Source: Candidatus Aminicenantota bacterium
GTDB lineage: Bacteria; Acidobacteriota; Aminicenantia; Aminicenantales; Aminicenantaceae
Reading direction: 5' to 3'
DNA: 52,314 nucleotides
NCBI GenBank assembly: GCA_016927475.1
Contig: JAFGMO010000070.1
Span: 1-52,314 of the forward strand
In this document: positions 8,432 through 16,397 of the stretch, piece by piece
How the letters are laid out: every line of letters begins with the position of its first letter
Numbering within the stretch: the first letter of the stretch is position 1
Notes under the pieces: generated by a model
Told to the model about the DNA's origin: nothing
Seen by the model: only the letters and a program-made list of their open reading frames with translations
Databases searched by the model: none
Made by a program: the position numbers and the translations under genes

Positions 8432-9190
8432 TTAGTAAATTTCGGCTTTTATTCCCCTCTCCCGGACCTTGTCCCGGATGCTGAGCAAATGGTTTTTGGA
8501 AACGGGCTCCACCCTATCGTCGGGACAGCCTCGGTCGAGGGTGTAGATCTGAACGGCGGCAGGTTTGATTTTTTCCAGCCGTTCCAGCCAGGCCGAGATG
8601 TTTTCCGGCTGGGAGTTGCCAATGGGGCCGCCGGCGATAAGGGTTTGGATACAAATTCCGGGAAAGGTTTTCAGGGCGTGAGTTATTCCGTCCAGGTTGA
8701 TGCCGGAAACAGGTTGATTGAAGCGCTGAAAGACCTCTTCCAGGCCGCAGTCGAGTTTCATGATACGGACATCCAGTTTGAGAAGAGCTTGGCGTACCTC
8801 AGGCTTTCCCGCCAGGCAGGAATTGGAAAGGACGGCTGTTTTTGTATCCGGGATGAACCTGTCGCGGATTCTGGTTACCGAGTCGACCATTTTGCCGAAA
8901 TCAGGGTGAACACTTGCTTCTCCGTTTCCGGAGAATGTCAGGTAGCGAGGGGGGGAAGCCTGGTTTCTCAAAACGCGCTTTAATGATTTTTCGACATCTT
9001 TAACGGAAGGCATGAATATCCTCTGCAGGGATTCATCCTCTTTGTAATTGGTCCATCCGTACTGGCAGTAAACACAGTTAAAGGGGCATACTTTTTCTCC
9101 CGCGGGAAGAATGTTCAAACCCAGGGAGCTACCCAGGCGCCGGGAAAAAACGGGTCCGTAAATGATTGTTTTTTGAAGCTCCAGAATCAT
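8432..9190 (-). CDS. Radical SAM protein (COG0731-like)
   Basis: Cys35, Cys39 and Cys42 (CPFNCVYCQYG) form the CxxxCxxC motif that binds the 4Fe-4S cluster, followed by the SAM-binding FSGNGEAS glycine-rich segment. The overall pattern resembles the COG0731 family (Fe-S oxidoreductases distantly related to wyosine-forming enzymes). No extra cysteine-rich or SPASM domain is seen at the C-terminus. Its ATG overlaps the stop of the MocR-like regulator by four bases, so the two are translationally coupled. The substrate is unknown; the linkage suggests that the MocR protein may control it. Confidence 0.82.
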   Translation of the reverse strand: MILELQKTIIYGPVFSRRLGSSLGLNILPAGEKVCPFNCVYCQYGWTNYKEDESLQRIFMPSVKDVEKSLKRVLRNQASPPRYLTFSGNGEASVHPDFGKMVDSVTRIRDRFIPDTKTAVLSNSCLAGKPEVRQALLKLDVRIMKLDCGLEEVFQRFNQPVSGINLDGITHALKTFPGICIQTLIAGGPIGNSQPENISAWLERLEKIKPAAVQIYTLDRGCPDDRVEPVSKNHLLSIRDKVRERGIKAEIY

Positions 9191-10671
9191 GGGTGTTTCC
9201 TTTCGAATTGTTTCATGAGAGCCCTGCCCGCCCGCTTTATTCCTTCTTCAATTTCTTTTTCATCGGTTTTAGCGATGGACAGGCGGAAATAGGGTGAGCG
9301 TATTTTTTGGGTGAAATAGTACCCTCCGGGTGATACCACTACTTTATGCCGGGACATCAGGGTATAAAGTTCTTTTTCGTCCAGGGCTGACGGCATTTTT
9401 ACCCAAATGGTATAACCCCCAGCAGGGTGTGTCCACTCAATACAGGCCGGAAAGTATCTCTCCATGGTTTCCAAAGCCAAATGCATGCGGCGGCGGAATA
9501 TCCGGTGGAGGCGCCTCAGGTGTTTTTCGTAGTACCCTTTTTCAAGAAATTTATAAAGAACGGCCTGAGTGAAAGAGCTGCTGCTCAAGTCTGAGAAACG
9601 TTTGATGGCCGTCAACCTCCCGATGCATTCCCGGTCGGCTGCGATCCAGCCGATGCGGAGTCCCGGAAAGAGAGCTTTGGAGAACGTCCCCAGGTAGAGG
9701 ACAAGGCCGGCGGAGTCGATCGATTTTATAGGAAGGGGAACCTTACCGAAGTACTTCATGTCTTCCTCAAAACCGTCCTCGACAAGGGGGGCATAATATT
9801 CGGCACAGACGGCGTACAGGTCTTCCCGGTGACGGGGAGATGTTGTGATTCCCGTCGGATTATGAAAATTGGGAATGGTATAAACGAATCCCACTTTCTC
9901 CCGTTGAAGGACATGTTTCAGCCGGCCCAGGTCCATTCCCTTGTCGGTAAAGGGAATATTGATGAGCCGGGCCCCGGAAAAACTGAAGAGGGGCAGGGCA
10001 ATGGAATAGGTGGGGGATTCGACGGCGATTTTGGTTCCCTGGCCGGAAAGCAGGCGGGCGACCAAGTCCAGGGCCTGTTGGGCTCCATTGGTGATCAGGA
10101 TTTCATCTTCGGAAGTGTTGATCCCGTGCGTTTGGAGCCTTTGGGCAATAGCCCGCCTGAGAAGGAGGTTTCCCTGTTGACAGCCGTAATCCAGAATGTT
10201 ATTTTCCGGTTGCCGCAGGACTGACAGAACACATTTCCGGAAATTGTTCAGGGGGTAAAGGCGGGGATCGAGGTTGAGTTGGGAGATATTGATCACATCT
10301 TGATCCAGGGGAAGCGGAGGATTTTCGGGTGAAAAACGAAGAAAAGTTTTGTAAATGTTCCGCGCCTCCGGAGAGGAAATTTTTTCCCAGGAGATAAGGC
10401 TTCGAACCCGTGAGGAAACCGGAATTCCCTCTCGTTTTTTCCGGACGCGTGTATAGGACCCGGGCCGACTCTGAAGAAAACCGAGGGCTTCCATCTCTTC
10501 ATAAGCCCTGGTGACCGTGAAGCGGTTGACGCCCAATGTCTTGGCCAGACGCCTTGAAGATGGAAGAGGTGAGCCGGGAGGAAGGGCTCCTTGGTCGATC
10601 ATCATGTTGATGCCGTCCATAATTTGTTTGTAGAAAGGCCGGGAGCTGTTTTTTTCGATGCGGATTATCAC
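9187..10671 (-). CDS. MocR-type regulator: GntR HTH fused to aminotransferase domain
   Basis: The first 70 residues are a GntR winged helix (PPGSPLPSSRRLAKTLGVNRFTVTRAYEEM). From about residue 110 a class I aminotransferase-fold domain follows, with NGAQQALDLVARLL, NFHNPTG and Lys332 in GTFSKALFPGLRIGW as the PLP lysine. MocR proteins such as PdxR and GabR sense PLP or PLP-amino acid adducts and act as activators or repressors. At 494 aa it is of typical length. It overlaps the radical SAM gene downstream. A perfect 12-bp palindrome (10715-10726) lies 44 bases ahead of its start and is a candidate self-regulatory site. No vitamin B6 gene is adjacent; pdxJ lies far away in the window. Confidence 0.9.
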   Translation of the reverse strand: MIIRIEKNSSRPFYKQIMDGINMMIDQGALPPGSPLPSSRRLAKTLGVNRFTVTRAYEEMEALGFLQSRPGSYTRVRKKREGIPVSSRVRSLISWEKISSPEARNIYKTFLRFSPENPPLPLDQDVINISQLNLDPRLYPLNNFRKCVLSVLRQPENNILDYGCQQGNLLLRRAIAQRLQTHGINTSEDEILITNGAQQALDLVARLLSGQGTKIAVESPTYSIALPLFSFSGARLINIPFTDKGMDLGRLKHVLQREKVGFVYTIPNFHNPTGITTSPRHREDLYAVCAEYYAPLVEDGFEEDMKYFGKVPLPIKSIDSAGLVLYLGTFSKALFPGLRIGWIAADRECIGRLTAIKRFSDLSSSSFTQAVLYKFLEKGYYEKHLRRLHRIFRRRMHLALETMERYFPACIEWTHPAGGYTIWVKMPSALDEKELYTLMSRHKVVVSPGGYYFTQKIRSPYFRLSIAKTDEKEIEEGIKRAGRALMKQFERKHP

Positions 10672-10714
10672 TTTCTTTTCCTTTTTTCATCCATGGGCAA
10701 AATTTATGAATAAA

Positions 10715-10726
10715 GCAGTTAACTGC
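10715..10726. promoter_or_regulatory. Palindromic operator candidate upstream of the MocR gene
   Basis: GCAGTTAACTGC is a perfect 12-bp palindrome 44 bases upstream of the MocR-like start. MocR and GntR regulators usually bind inverted or direct repeats near their own promoters, so this is a reasonable autoregulatory site, without proof. Confidence 0.4.
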
Positions 10727-10799
10727 GTTTTTGATGGTAAAAATATATTTGGATGGTGTCAACAGCCAATTAACACCTAATTTAAACCAACCAATTTAA

Positions 10800-10883
10800 C
10801 CTGCATTATTCATAAATTTGGCCGATGCCTTGCAGCTACGGCAACCGACCCGGCCAAATCCCTTGGTTTGTGGATAGTACAGG
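10800..10883. mobile_element. Short non-autonomous element, copy A (84 bp, TTAA flanks)
   Basis: The element begins CCTGCATTATTCATAAA and ends in the imperfect reverse complement (TTTGTGGATAGTACAGG), with TTTGGCCG/CGGCCAAA as inner inverted repeats. It is flanked on both sides by TTAA (10796-10799 and 10884-10887), as expected of a TTAA target duplication seen with IS1380/piggyBac-type transposases. No coding capacity is present. Its right 45 bases recur at 39870-39914, and its left end recurs at 42670 and 704. It occupies the divergent spacer between the MocR gene and the ABC permease. Confidence 0.7.
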
Positions 10884-10912
10884 TTAATAATCATTTTGTT
10901 TGTTGTTTTTTA

Positions 10913-10928
10913 TGTCCGTATTCGGACA
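10913..10928. promoter_or_regulatory. Inverted repeat TGTCCG-TATT-CGGACA, enhancer-site candidate
   Basis: A perfect 6-bp inverted repeat with a 4-bp spacer lies about 75-90 bases upstream of the sigma-54 promoter at 11000. That distance is typical of upstream activator sites for sigma-54 enhancer-binding proteins. A related half-site occurs again at 10943-10950. Confidence 0.5.
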
Positions 10929-10932
10929 ATTA

Positions 10933-10956
10933 CTGTCGCCCTGCGGACAGTTTTTT
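10933..10956 (+). promoter_or_regulatory. Second CTGTC...GACAG inverted repeat followed by a T-run
   Basis: CTGTC and GACAG flank GCCCTGCG and are followed by TTTTTT (10951-10956). The CGGACAG half matches the site at 10923, so it may be a second activator site. The hairpin plus T-run could alternatively be a weak terminator; no gene on the plus strand ends nearby, which favours the regulatory reading. Confidence 0.4.
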
Positions 10957-10999
10957 ACCGCTAACCTTTGACTTTCCGGGCTACTTTCCGATTCGGAAA

Positions 11000-11016
11000 T
11001 GGCATGGGGCTTGCAT
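11000..11016 (+). promoter_or_regulatory. Sigma-54 promoter of the ABC permease gene
   Basis: TGGCATG-GGGC-TTGCAT matches the -24/-12 consensus TGGCACG-N4-TTGCA, with exactly ten bases between GG (11001-11002) and GC (11013-11014). A TTCCG-ATT-CGGAA inverted repeat lies immediately upstream (10986-10998). Transcription would start near 11026, about 70 bases before the ATG at 11097. Confidence 0.75.
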
Positions 11017-11096
11017 ATTTATGAAACGGTGAGAGAGAATATGGGAGAGTACACTGTTCCTTTTGAGGATGTTTCCTGGAAAAAGGGAGGTTCATC

Positions 11097-13481
11097 ATGC
11101 TCAAGAATTATATAACCGCCGCTCTCAGGAATTTGAAAAGAAATCCGGGGTTTTCTTTGATCAATATCTTCGGGCTTTCTGTCGGGACCGCCTGCTCCCT
11201 GTTGATTCTGCTGTATGTCAGGGAAGAACTGAGTTATGACCGGTTTCATGAAAAGGCGGAGCATATACACCGATTGGTTTTTGAGGAGAACCGAAGCGGA
11301 ACTTTGGTCAAAACAGCGCCTATATTTCCCATTATCGGCCCCCTGTTGGCCGAAGAGTTTCCCGGGATCATTAACGCCGTACGTTTCGAAAGAAGATACC
11401 GGCCCTGTGTTCAAAAAGGAGAGGAAAAATATATCGAGGAGAGGTTTTTCCATGCCGATCCTCATGTTTTTGAAGTCTTTGATTTTCCGTTAAAAATAGG
11501 GAATCCGGACACGGCTCTCAAAGAGCCCTATTCCTTACTGTTGACCGAAAAAACGGCGGAAAGGTATTTTGGAGAAGAGTCTCCTATGGGAAAAACACTA
11601 TCCGTTGATGGGAAAGATTATAGAATACAGGGAATTCTGGCTGACATCCCCGGCAATTCACATATCCATTTTGATTTTTTAGCCTCGATCTCCACCCTTC
11701 AATTAGAAAATCGCTATTATGGGAATATTTGGGGCGGGCTGTCCGCTTACACCTATCTGCTTTTTGATGGATCTTTTTCTCCGGAAGAACTGGAGGCGGC
11801 CATACCAGGTTTTCTCCGCAAACAGCGCAATGAAGAAGCTGCCCGAAGATGGAGGTTTTTTCTTCAGCCGCTGACCGGCATCCATCTTCGTTCACATCTG
11901 AATTATGAAGTGGAGAACAACGGTGATATCCGTACCGTGTACATTTTTTCAGCGGCCGCACTCTTTCTGCTCTTTATCGCCTGCATAAATTTTATGAATC
12001 TGTCCACGGCCCGGTCCTCAACCCGGGCCAAAGAAGTCGGGCTGCGAAAAGTTTTGGGCGCCGACCGCATCAGGCTTATGAAACAATTCCTGGGGGAATC
12101 CGTTGTGATGACCTTTGCCGCCCTTCCCCCGGCCATTTTCCTGGTTGAAATATTTCTTCGAATACTGAACAGGGTGCTGGGAGTGCGGATATCCTTTGCG
12201 TTTTTTCGGGATCCCATGTTTATGGGAATAACCGCGGCTGTTTTCCTTTTTGTCGGATTGGCATCCGGCAGCTATCCGGCCGTTTTTCTGTCCGCTTTTC
12301 ATCCTTCTACCGTTTTGAGAGGGAAAGGCAGCGTTTTGATGCGGGGCAGGACCTTTCGAAAAATCCTGGTGGTTTTCCAGTTTTCCCTTTCCGTGATTTT
12401 AATGGTGGGGACGGTCGTCATTTTTTCCCAACTCGATTTTTTCCGGAATAAAAAACTGGGATTCAACAAAAAAAATGTTGTTGTTTTTTCCGTTCAGGAC
12501 GAAACCGTCAGGTCTCAATTTTCTTTGTTAAAAAGAGAGCTGCTGGCCCAGCCGGGAGTTCTTGGTGTCAGCGCTTCGACCGCCCTGCCGGGTGTTTCCC
12601 CGGGAATGGGCGTGTTTTGGCCCCAGGGAGAGGGAGCCGCCGGGGAAAAACTCCTTCAATTTCGCTTCCTCCTTGCGGATGCCGATTTTTCGAATGTTTT
12701 TGACATCGAACTTAAGGCGGGGAAGTCTTTTTTGTATGACGTCTCGTCATCGGATCTGAAAGAAAGATTCCTTATCAATGAGACGGCCGCCCAAAGGATC
12801 GGCTGGCCGTCCCCGGTTGGAAAACAGCTGGAAACGGAGGGAAGACGGGGAAAGGTGATCGGTGTCGTAAAAGACTTCCACTTCCGTTCCAAACATCAGG
12901 AAATCGAGCCTCTGGTTATAGGGCTCCTCTCTGAATCCCGGTATATCTATCATATTTCCGTAAAAATCAGCGGAAGTGATATCAGGGACGTTATGGGAAG
13001 GATTCAGAGCGTTTGGGAAAAAACATCTTCCGGCCGGCCGTTTTTTTTCTATTTTCTTGATGAACAGATCGACCGGCTCTACCGTTCCGAAGAGATTTTG
13101 TCCCGCCTTTTTGGTTTTTTCGCTGTGTTGGCTGTCTTGATCGCGTGTCTGGGGCTTATCGGACTGGCTTCCTTCACGGCCGAACGCCGTTACAAGGAAT
13201 TCGGTATCCGCAAGGTCTTGGGGGCGACGTCGGAAAACATCGTCTGGATTTTCTCCTGTGAATTCACCAAGTGGGTCCTTTTAGCCAATCTAATCGGCTG
13301 GCCGGTGGCTTATATTGCCGCCCGGAGCTGGCTGTCTCATTTTGCCTACCGGATCGAGCTTCGACCCTGGATGTTCCTGGCGGCCGGTGCCACGGCCCTG
13401 GTCACCACCTGGGCGACGACGGTTTTTCAGGCCTTAAAAGCCGCCAAGACACGACCTGTCGATTATCTGCGCTGTGAGTGA
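11097..13481 (+). CDS. MacB/FtsX-type ABC transporter permease
   Basis: The protein begins with MLKNYITAALRNLKRNPGFS and a first membrane helix (about residues 20-42), then a large extracytoplasmic MacB-PCD-like domain, an FtsX domain with three helices (about 280-410, containing STARSSTRAKEVGLRKVLGA), a second periplasmic domain, and a second FtsX domain (about 680-790, containing YKEFGIRKVLGAT). This duplicated layout of about 800 aa is typical of Bacteroidota and Aminicenantes permeases. Related MacB systems move amphiphiles, peptides or lipoproteins or act as mechanotransmitters. No ATPase gene is adjacent, so a distant partner must be used. GGGAGG precedes the ATG, and a sigma-54 promoter with an upstream inverted repeat controls it. 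Confidence 0.9.
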   Translation: MLKNYITAALRNLKRNPGFSLINIFGLSVGTACSLLILLYVREELSYDRFHEKAEHIHRLVFEENRSGTLVKTAPIFPIIGPLLAEEFPGIINAVRFERRYRPCVQKGEEKYIEERFFHADPHVFEVFDFPLKIGNPDTALKEPYSLLLTEKTAERYFGEESPMGKTLSVDGKDYRIQGILADIPGNSHIHFDFLASISTLQLENRYYGNIWGGLSAYTYLLFDGSFSPEELEAAIPGFLRKQRNEEAARRWRFFLQPLTGIHLRSHLNYEVENNGDIRTVYIFSAAALFLLFIACINFMNLSTARSSTRAKEVGLRKVLGADRIRLMKQFLGESVVMTFAALPPAIFLVEIFLRILNRVLGVRISFAFFRDPMFMGITAAVFLFVGLASGSYPAVFLSAFHPSTVLRGKGSVLMRGRTFRKILVVFQFSLSVILMVGTVVIFSQLDFFRNKKLGFNKKNVVVFSVQDETVRSQFSLLKRELLAQPGVLGVSASTALPGVSPGMGVFWPQGEGAAGEKLLQFRFLLADADFSNVFDIELKAGKSFLYDVSSSDLKERFLINETAAQRIGWPSPVGKQLETEGRRGKVIGVVKDFHFRSKHQEIEPLVIGLLSESRYIYHISVKISGSDIRDVMGRIQSVWEKTSSGRPFFFYFLDEQIDRLYRSEEILSRLFGFFAVLAVLIACLGLIGLASFTAERRYKEFGIRKVLGATSENIVWIFSCEFTKWVLLANLIGWPVAYIAARSWLSHFAYRIELRPWMFLAAGATALVTTWATTVFQALKAAKTRPVDYLRCE

Positions 13482-13546
13482 CGATCAGGGAACACAGGAC
13501 AGAAGACGGCTTTGGTTATTTTCTGTTTATAAGGTTTTTTTGCCTG

Positions 13547-16159
13547 TCAGTGGAAAGACCCGGGAACGGCCTTATCGGGATTGACTTTAATTTTTCCCGG
13601 TTTTGAGGGAAGGCGGTAAGTGACGGTTTTTGGATTTTCATCAACGATAATTTTTTCTCGAAACTTTTGTTTACCGCATTTCCATTCGATCCAGAGGGGA
13701 AATATGAACGTCCGGTCTTGTTGTTCGATAACGAAGCGAAGCTCATAGCTGCCGCCTTTTTTTTCCAGTTCGTTGAAGACGCGGACTTGCGGCAGGTGGT
13801 AGGAATCAAACCAAAGGTTGAAAAAGGGATTCAAATCCCGGCCGCTTATTTCGGAGAATACGAGACAGAAATTTTTCGTGGTGACGGCGTTGTATTTATG
13901 ACGGTCGAAAAAAGTCTTGATTCCCCTGGAAAAGACATCGTCACCCAACATATCGCGGAGCATATTCAGCACAAGGGCGCTTTTATTATAAACAACGGCC
14001 TGGTAGGCGTTGAAATCCAGGTGGCTGATACGGGCTCCCATAGTAATGGCGCCCATATGGGACAGGTCTTCCACCCACATGGATAATTTTTTGAGAATAG
14101 CCTTGAAATCTTTTTCCCCGTAACGGTGTTTTAAAAAGAGAATGGATGAAAAGGTTGCCAGGCCTTCGCTGATCCACTGGTCCCTGTATCCGGCCGGAGA
14201 AACGGCCTGTCCCCACCACTGATGGGCGATCTCATGAGCCAGGAATGATTCTCGCCACCGGGATAGATCCACAGGGCTGTTGATGTTTCCAAAACGGTAT
14301 CGGGATATGCTCCGGGGGGTTTCATCCAAAATAATGAATGAGGCGGGGCTGTGGCCGCCGCAAAACGGCCACAGCCTGTGGACGATGCTCAGCTTTCCGT
14401 AAGGATAGTTTCCATAGATATTCTCGTAAAACTGAATGATTTCCCTGGTGTCCTTGAGTATGTTTGTGATGGAGGGAATGAACTCGTTCGTTCGAAAATA
14501 CTGAAGGGGAATCGATGTAAGGTCTTCCTCGATTTTTTTAAATCTTCCGACAATGCAGGAGAGGTCCTTGAGGGGCGTGGGATTTTCATAGATATAAACC
14601 GAATGTCCTTTTTCGCTGCTGCCGTGATTTGGAGGGGGCTCTTCCATGGGGGATGAGTCGGAAAGTGTGCCATGGGATACCGCGGAATAATCGGGGGGGA
14701 CTTTGAGCGTTAACCGTGCTGAGAAATAGTCGTTTTCGGGTGGGGTGGGGTACCAGAACTGTGATTTGGAATAGTGATAGGTGTCGAAGTACGGCATGCG
14801 AATAACATGAGTATTGTTCTGAAGATAACCGCCGTTAATATCGCTTTCCTCCCTGGGAAAATCCACATTTCCTTGGTAATGGATCGCAATGGTGGTGGAA
14901 TGATCGAGGGGGGCGGGCTGGAGAAGATAGATATATATATTTTGACGGTGATTGTCTTTGGTGAAAAAAAGCTCCCGTCCTTTCTCATCAAGAATGCGTT
15001 CGATATGAAGATCGGAGCGAAGCTTAAAAATAAGCCGGTCGAGCCCTTCTATTTTGGAGATAAAAGTGACAACGGCCTTGCCCGTCACTCTGCTGTCCGG
15101 AGGTTTGAGATCAATATCAAGGGAATAATCCGTAACATCAAATTTTTGATGAAATGAAACAAATATTTTTTTTCCCTTTTCCTTAGCGGGCGGTGAATAT
15201 AGATTGACGATACGGTTGTTTGTCCATTCATAAAAATTAATCTCTTCCTCGGAAAACGGGGAATAAACATAAGTGAATTCTCCCCGGTTGACTCCTTTGA
15301 ATTCGAAAACGGCTTCATCTCCCTGGGGCATGCTGGAGAGCAGTTCTCCATTTAGGGAATTTTCGATGGTGAAGGAACGGTAGTTGTGTTTGGCGAAAAG
15401 TGCGGCGGCTGCGTCCAACTCAGTCTGTTCGGGAGAAAAGCCGGGAGCTTCTTCTTTGATGATTTTGACGTGATCCCTGAAAAAAGAATCCGAAAAACGG
15501 AAATAGGCGTATTCAAGCTTATCGTCGAGGATTTCGTTTTTGTAGATCAACTGAAGCTGGTGCTTTTCATTATCCGGTGATGGGGAAAAACGAAAGTGGC
15601 CCGGGCCCATAACGAGAAGGGCGGTTTCATACTGGGGAATATTGTCATAAAAAACAACGGCGTTTGAAAAAGTCAGATGGAGATCTGCGTGATCCACATC
15701 GATTCTTTTCACCCGCTCCATCCGCTGCGATGGTATTTGAAGACGGTAGAGGAAAGTGGGATCTTGCTGCCTGGAGTTTTGAAGAATTCTCCAGCCTTCT
15801 TCCGTTTCCCGTAGAGTCAGGTTCCAATCTTCGATGAAGACGGAATAGTCGTTCTGGAAAAAAAATTTCAATAATGTCCGGGTGTCGCCGTCTTCCATGA
15901 TACGGGCCGTGGTTTTGAGCACATCGACCGTTTTCATGTCAAAATCGGAAAACATACTCGATATCAACTGTTTTTCCCGGCTGTAAATAGAGGAAGAATA
16001 AAAAGAGGCCAAATCTTCAAGATTCTTGTCTTTGAGGGTTTGGATAAAACGGGAAAGAAAGGGCTCGACGCCGGTTTTTACGCTTTTTTCGGCAGGGGAA
16101 AGGAAAAGAACGGTCAAAAGAAAAAGCGAAAAATAAAAAACGTTTTTTTTCATAAACAT
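13547..16159 (-). CDS. Secreted M1-family metallopeptidase
   Basis: A signal peptide (about residues 1-22) is followed by a long N-terminal region with no recognised domain (about 25-345), an aminopeptidase-N-like beta saddle (about 350-540) and the gluzincin catalytic domain. His642, Glu643 and His646 (HEIAHQWW) with Glu665 (WISEGLATF) form the zinc site and base. The usual exopeptidase motif GxMEN is replaced by FCGGHSPASFIILDE, so classical N-terminal amine recognition may be lost. Length (870 aa) exceeds the core family because of the N-terminal region. A sigma-54 promoter lies 80-95 bases upstream on its strand. It likely digests extracytoplasmic peptides. It converges with the permease gene, 65 bases apart. 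Confidence 0.88.
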   Translation of the reverse strand: MFMKKNVFYFSLFLLTVLFLSPAEKSVKTGVEPFLSRFIQTLKDKNLEDLASFYSSSIYSREKQLISSMFSDFDMKTVDVLKTTARIMEDGDTRTLLKFFFQNDYSVFIEDWNLTLRETEEGWRILQNSRQQDPTFLYRLQIPSQRMERVKRIDVDHADLHLTFSNAVVFYDNIPQYETALLVMGPGHFRFSPSPDNEKHQLQLIYKNEILDDKLEYAYFRFSDSFFRDHVKIIKEEAPGFSPEQTELDAAAALFAKHNYRSFTIENSLNGELLSSMPQGDEAVFEFKGVNRGEFTYVYSPFSEEEINFYEWTNNRIVNLYSPPAKEKGKKIFVSFHQKFDVTDYSLDIDLKPPDSRVTGKAVVTFISKIEGLDRLIFKLRSDLHIERILDEKGRELFFTKDNHRQNIYIYLLQPAPLDHSTTIAIHYQGNVDFPREESDINGGYLQNNTHVIRMPYFDTYHYSKSQFWYPTPPENDYFSARLTLKVPPDYSAVSHGTLSDSSPMEEPPPNHGSSEKGHSVYIYENPTPLKDLSCIVGRFKKIEEDLTSIPLQYFRTNEFIPSITNILKDTREIIQFYENIYGNYPYGKLSIVHRLWPFCGGHSPASFIILDETPRSISRYRFGNINSPVDLSRWRESFLAHEIAHQWWGQAVSPAGYRDQWISEGLATFSSILFLKHRYGEKDFKAILKKLSMWVEDLSHMGAITMGARISHLDFNAYQAVVYNKSALVLNMLRDMLGDDVFSRGIKTFFDRHKYNAVTTKNFCLVFSEISGRDLNPFFNLWFDSYHLPQVRVFNELEKKGGSYELRFVIEQQDRTFIFPLWIEWKCGKQKFREKIIVDENPKTVTYRLPSKPGKIKVNPDKAVPGSFH

Positions 16160-16239
16160 AAGGCTAAAAATAAGATTTTTTTCGTTTTCTGGAAAAACAC
16201 GTTGTCCTGACAGCGTTTTTTATCCCGGAATATAGACAA

Positions 16240-16254
16240 GCAATATTCATGCCA
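16240..16254 (-). promoter_or_regulatory. Sigma-54 promoter of the M1 peptidase gene
   Basis: Read on the minus strand, TGGCATG-AATA-TTGCTT has GG (16253-16252) and GC (16241-16240) separated by exactly ten bases. The TGGCATG part is identical to that of the permease promoter. The start would be near 16228, about 70 bases before the ATG at 16159. Confidence 0.7.
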
Positions 16255-16335
16255 TTTGAGAACAACCTTTTTTTTCTCATTTACAGAGAAGCCGGGAAAA
16301 GCGAAAACCGGGTGAATGATGGAAGTTCCTTTTAA

Positions 16336-16352
16336 TGTAAATAAAATTTACA
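16336..16352. promoter_or_regulatory. Inverted repeat TGTAAAT-AAA-ATTTACA, enhancer-site candidate
   Basis: Perfect 7-bp arms around AAA lie about 85-100 bases upstream of the minus-strand sigma-54 promoter at 16240-16254, the usual position of an activator site. The sequence differs from the one ahead of the permease, so a different activator may bind. Confidence 0.4.
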
Positions 16353-16397
16353 AATCAGTTCTTTTTCCCGGTCTCGGGGATTATCCTGCGGATTGTT

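Noticed and set aside
8489..8983. A 164-aa plus-strand frame inside the radical SAM gene
   Set aside because: It is antisense to a gene with clear CxxxCxxC and SAM motifs and resembles no known protein.
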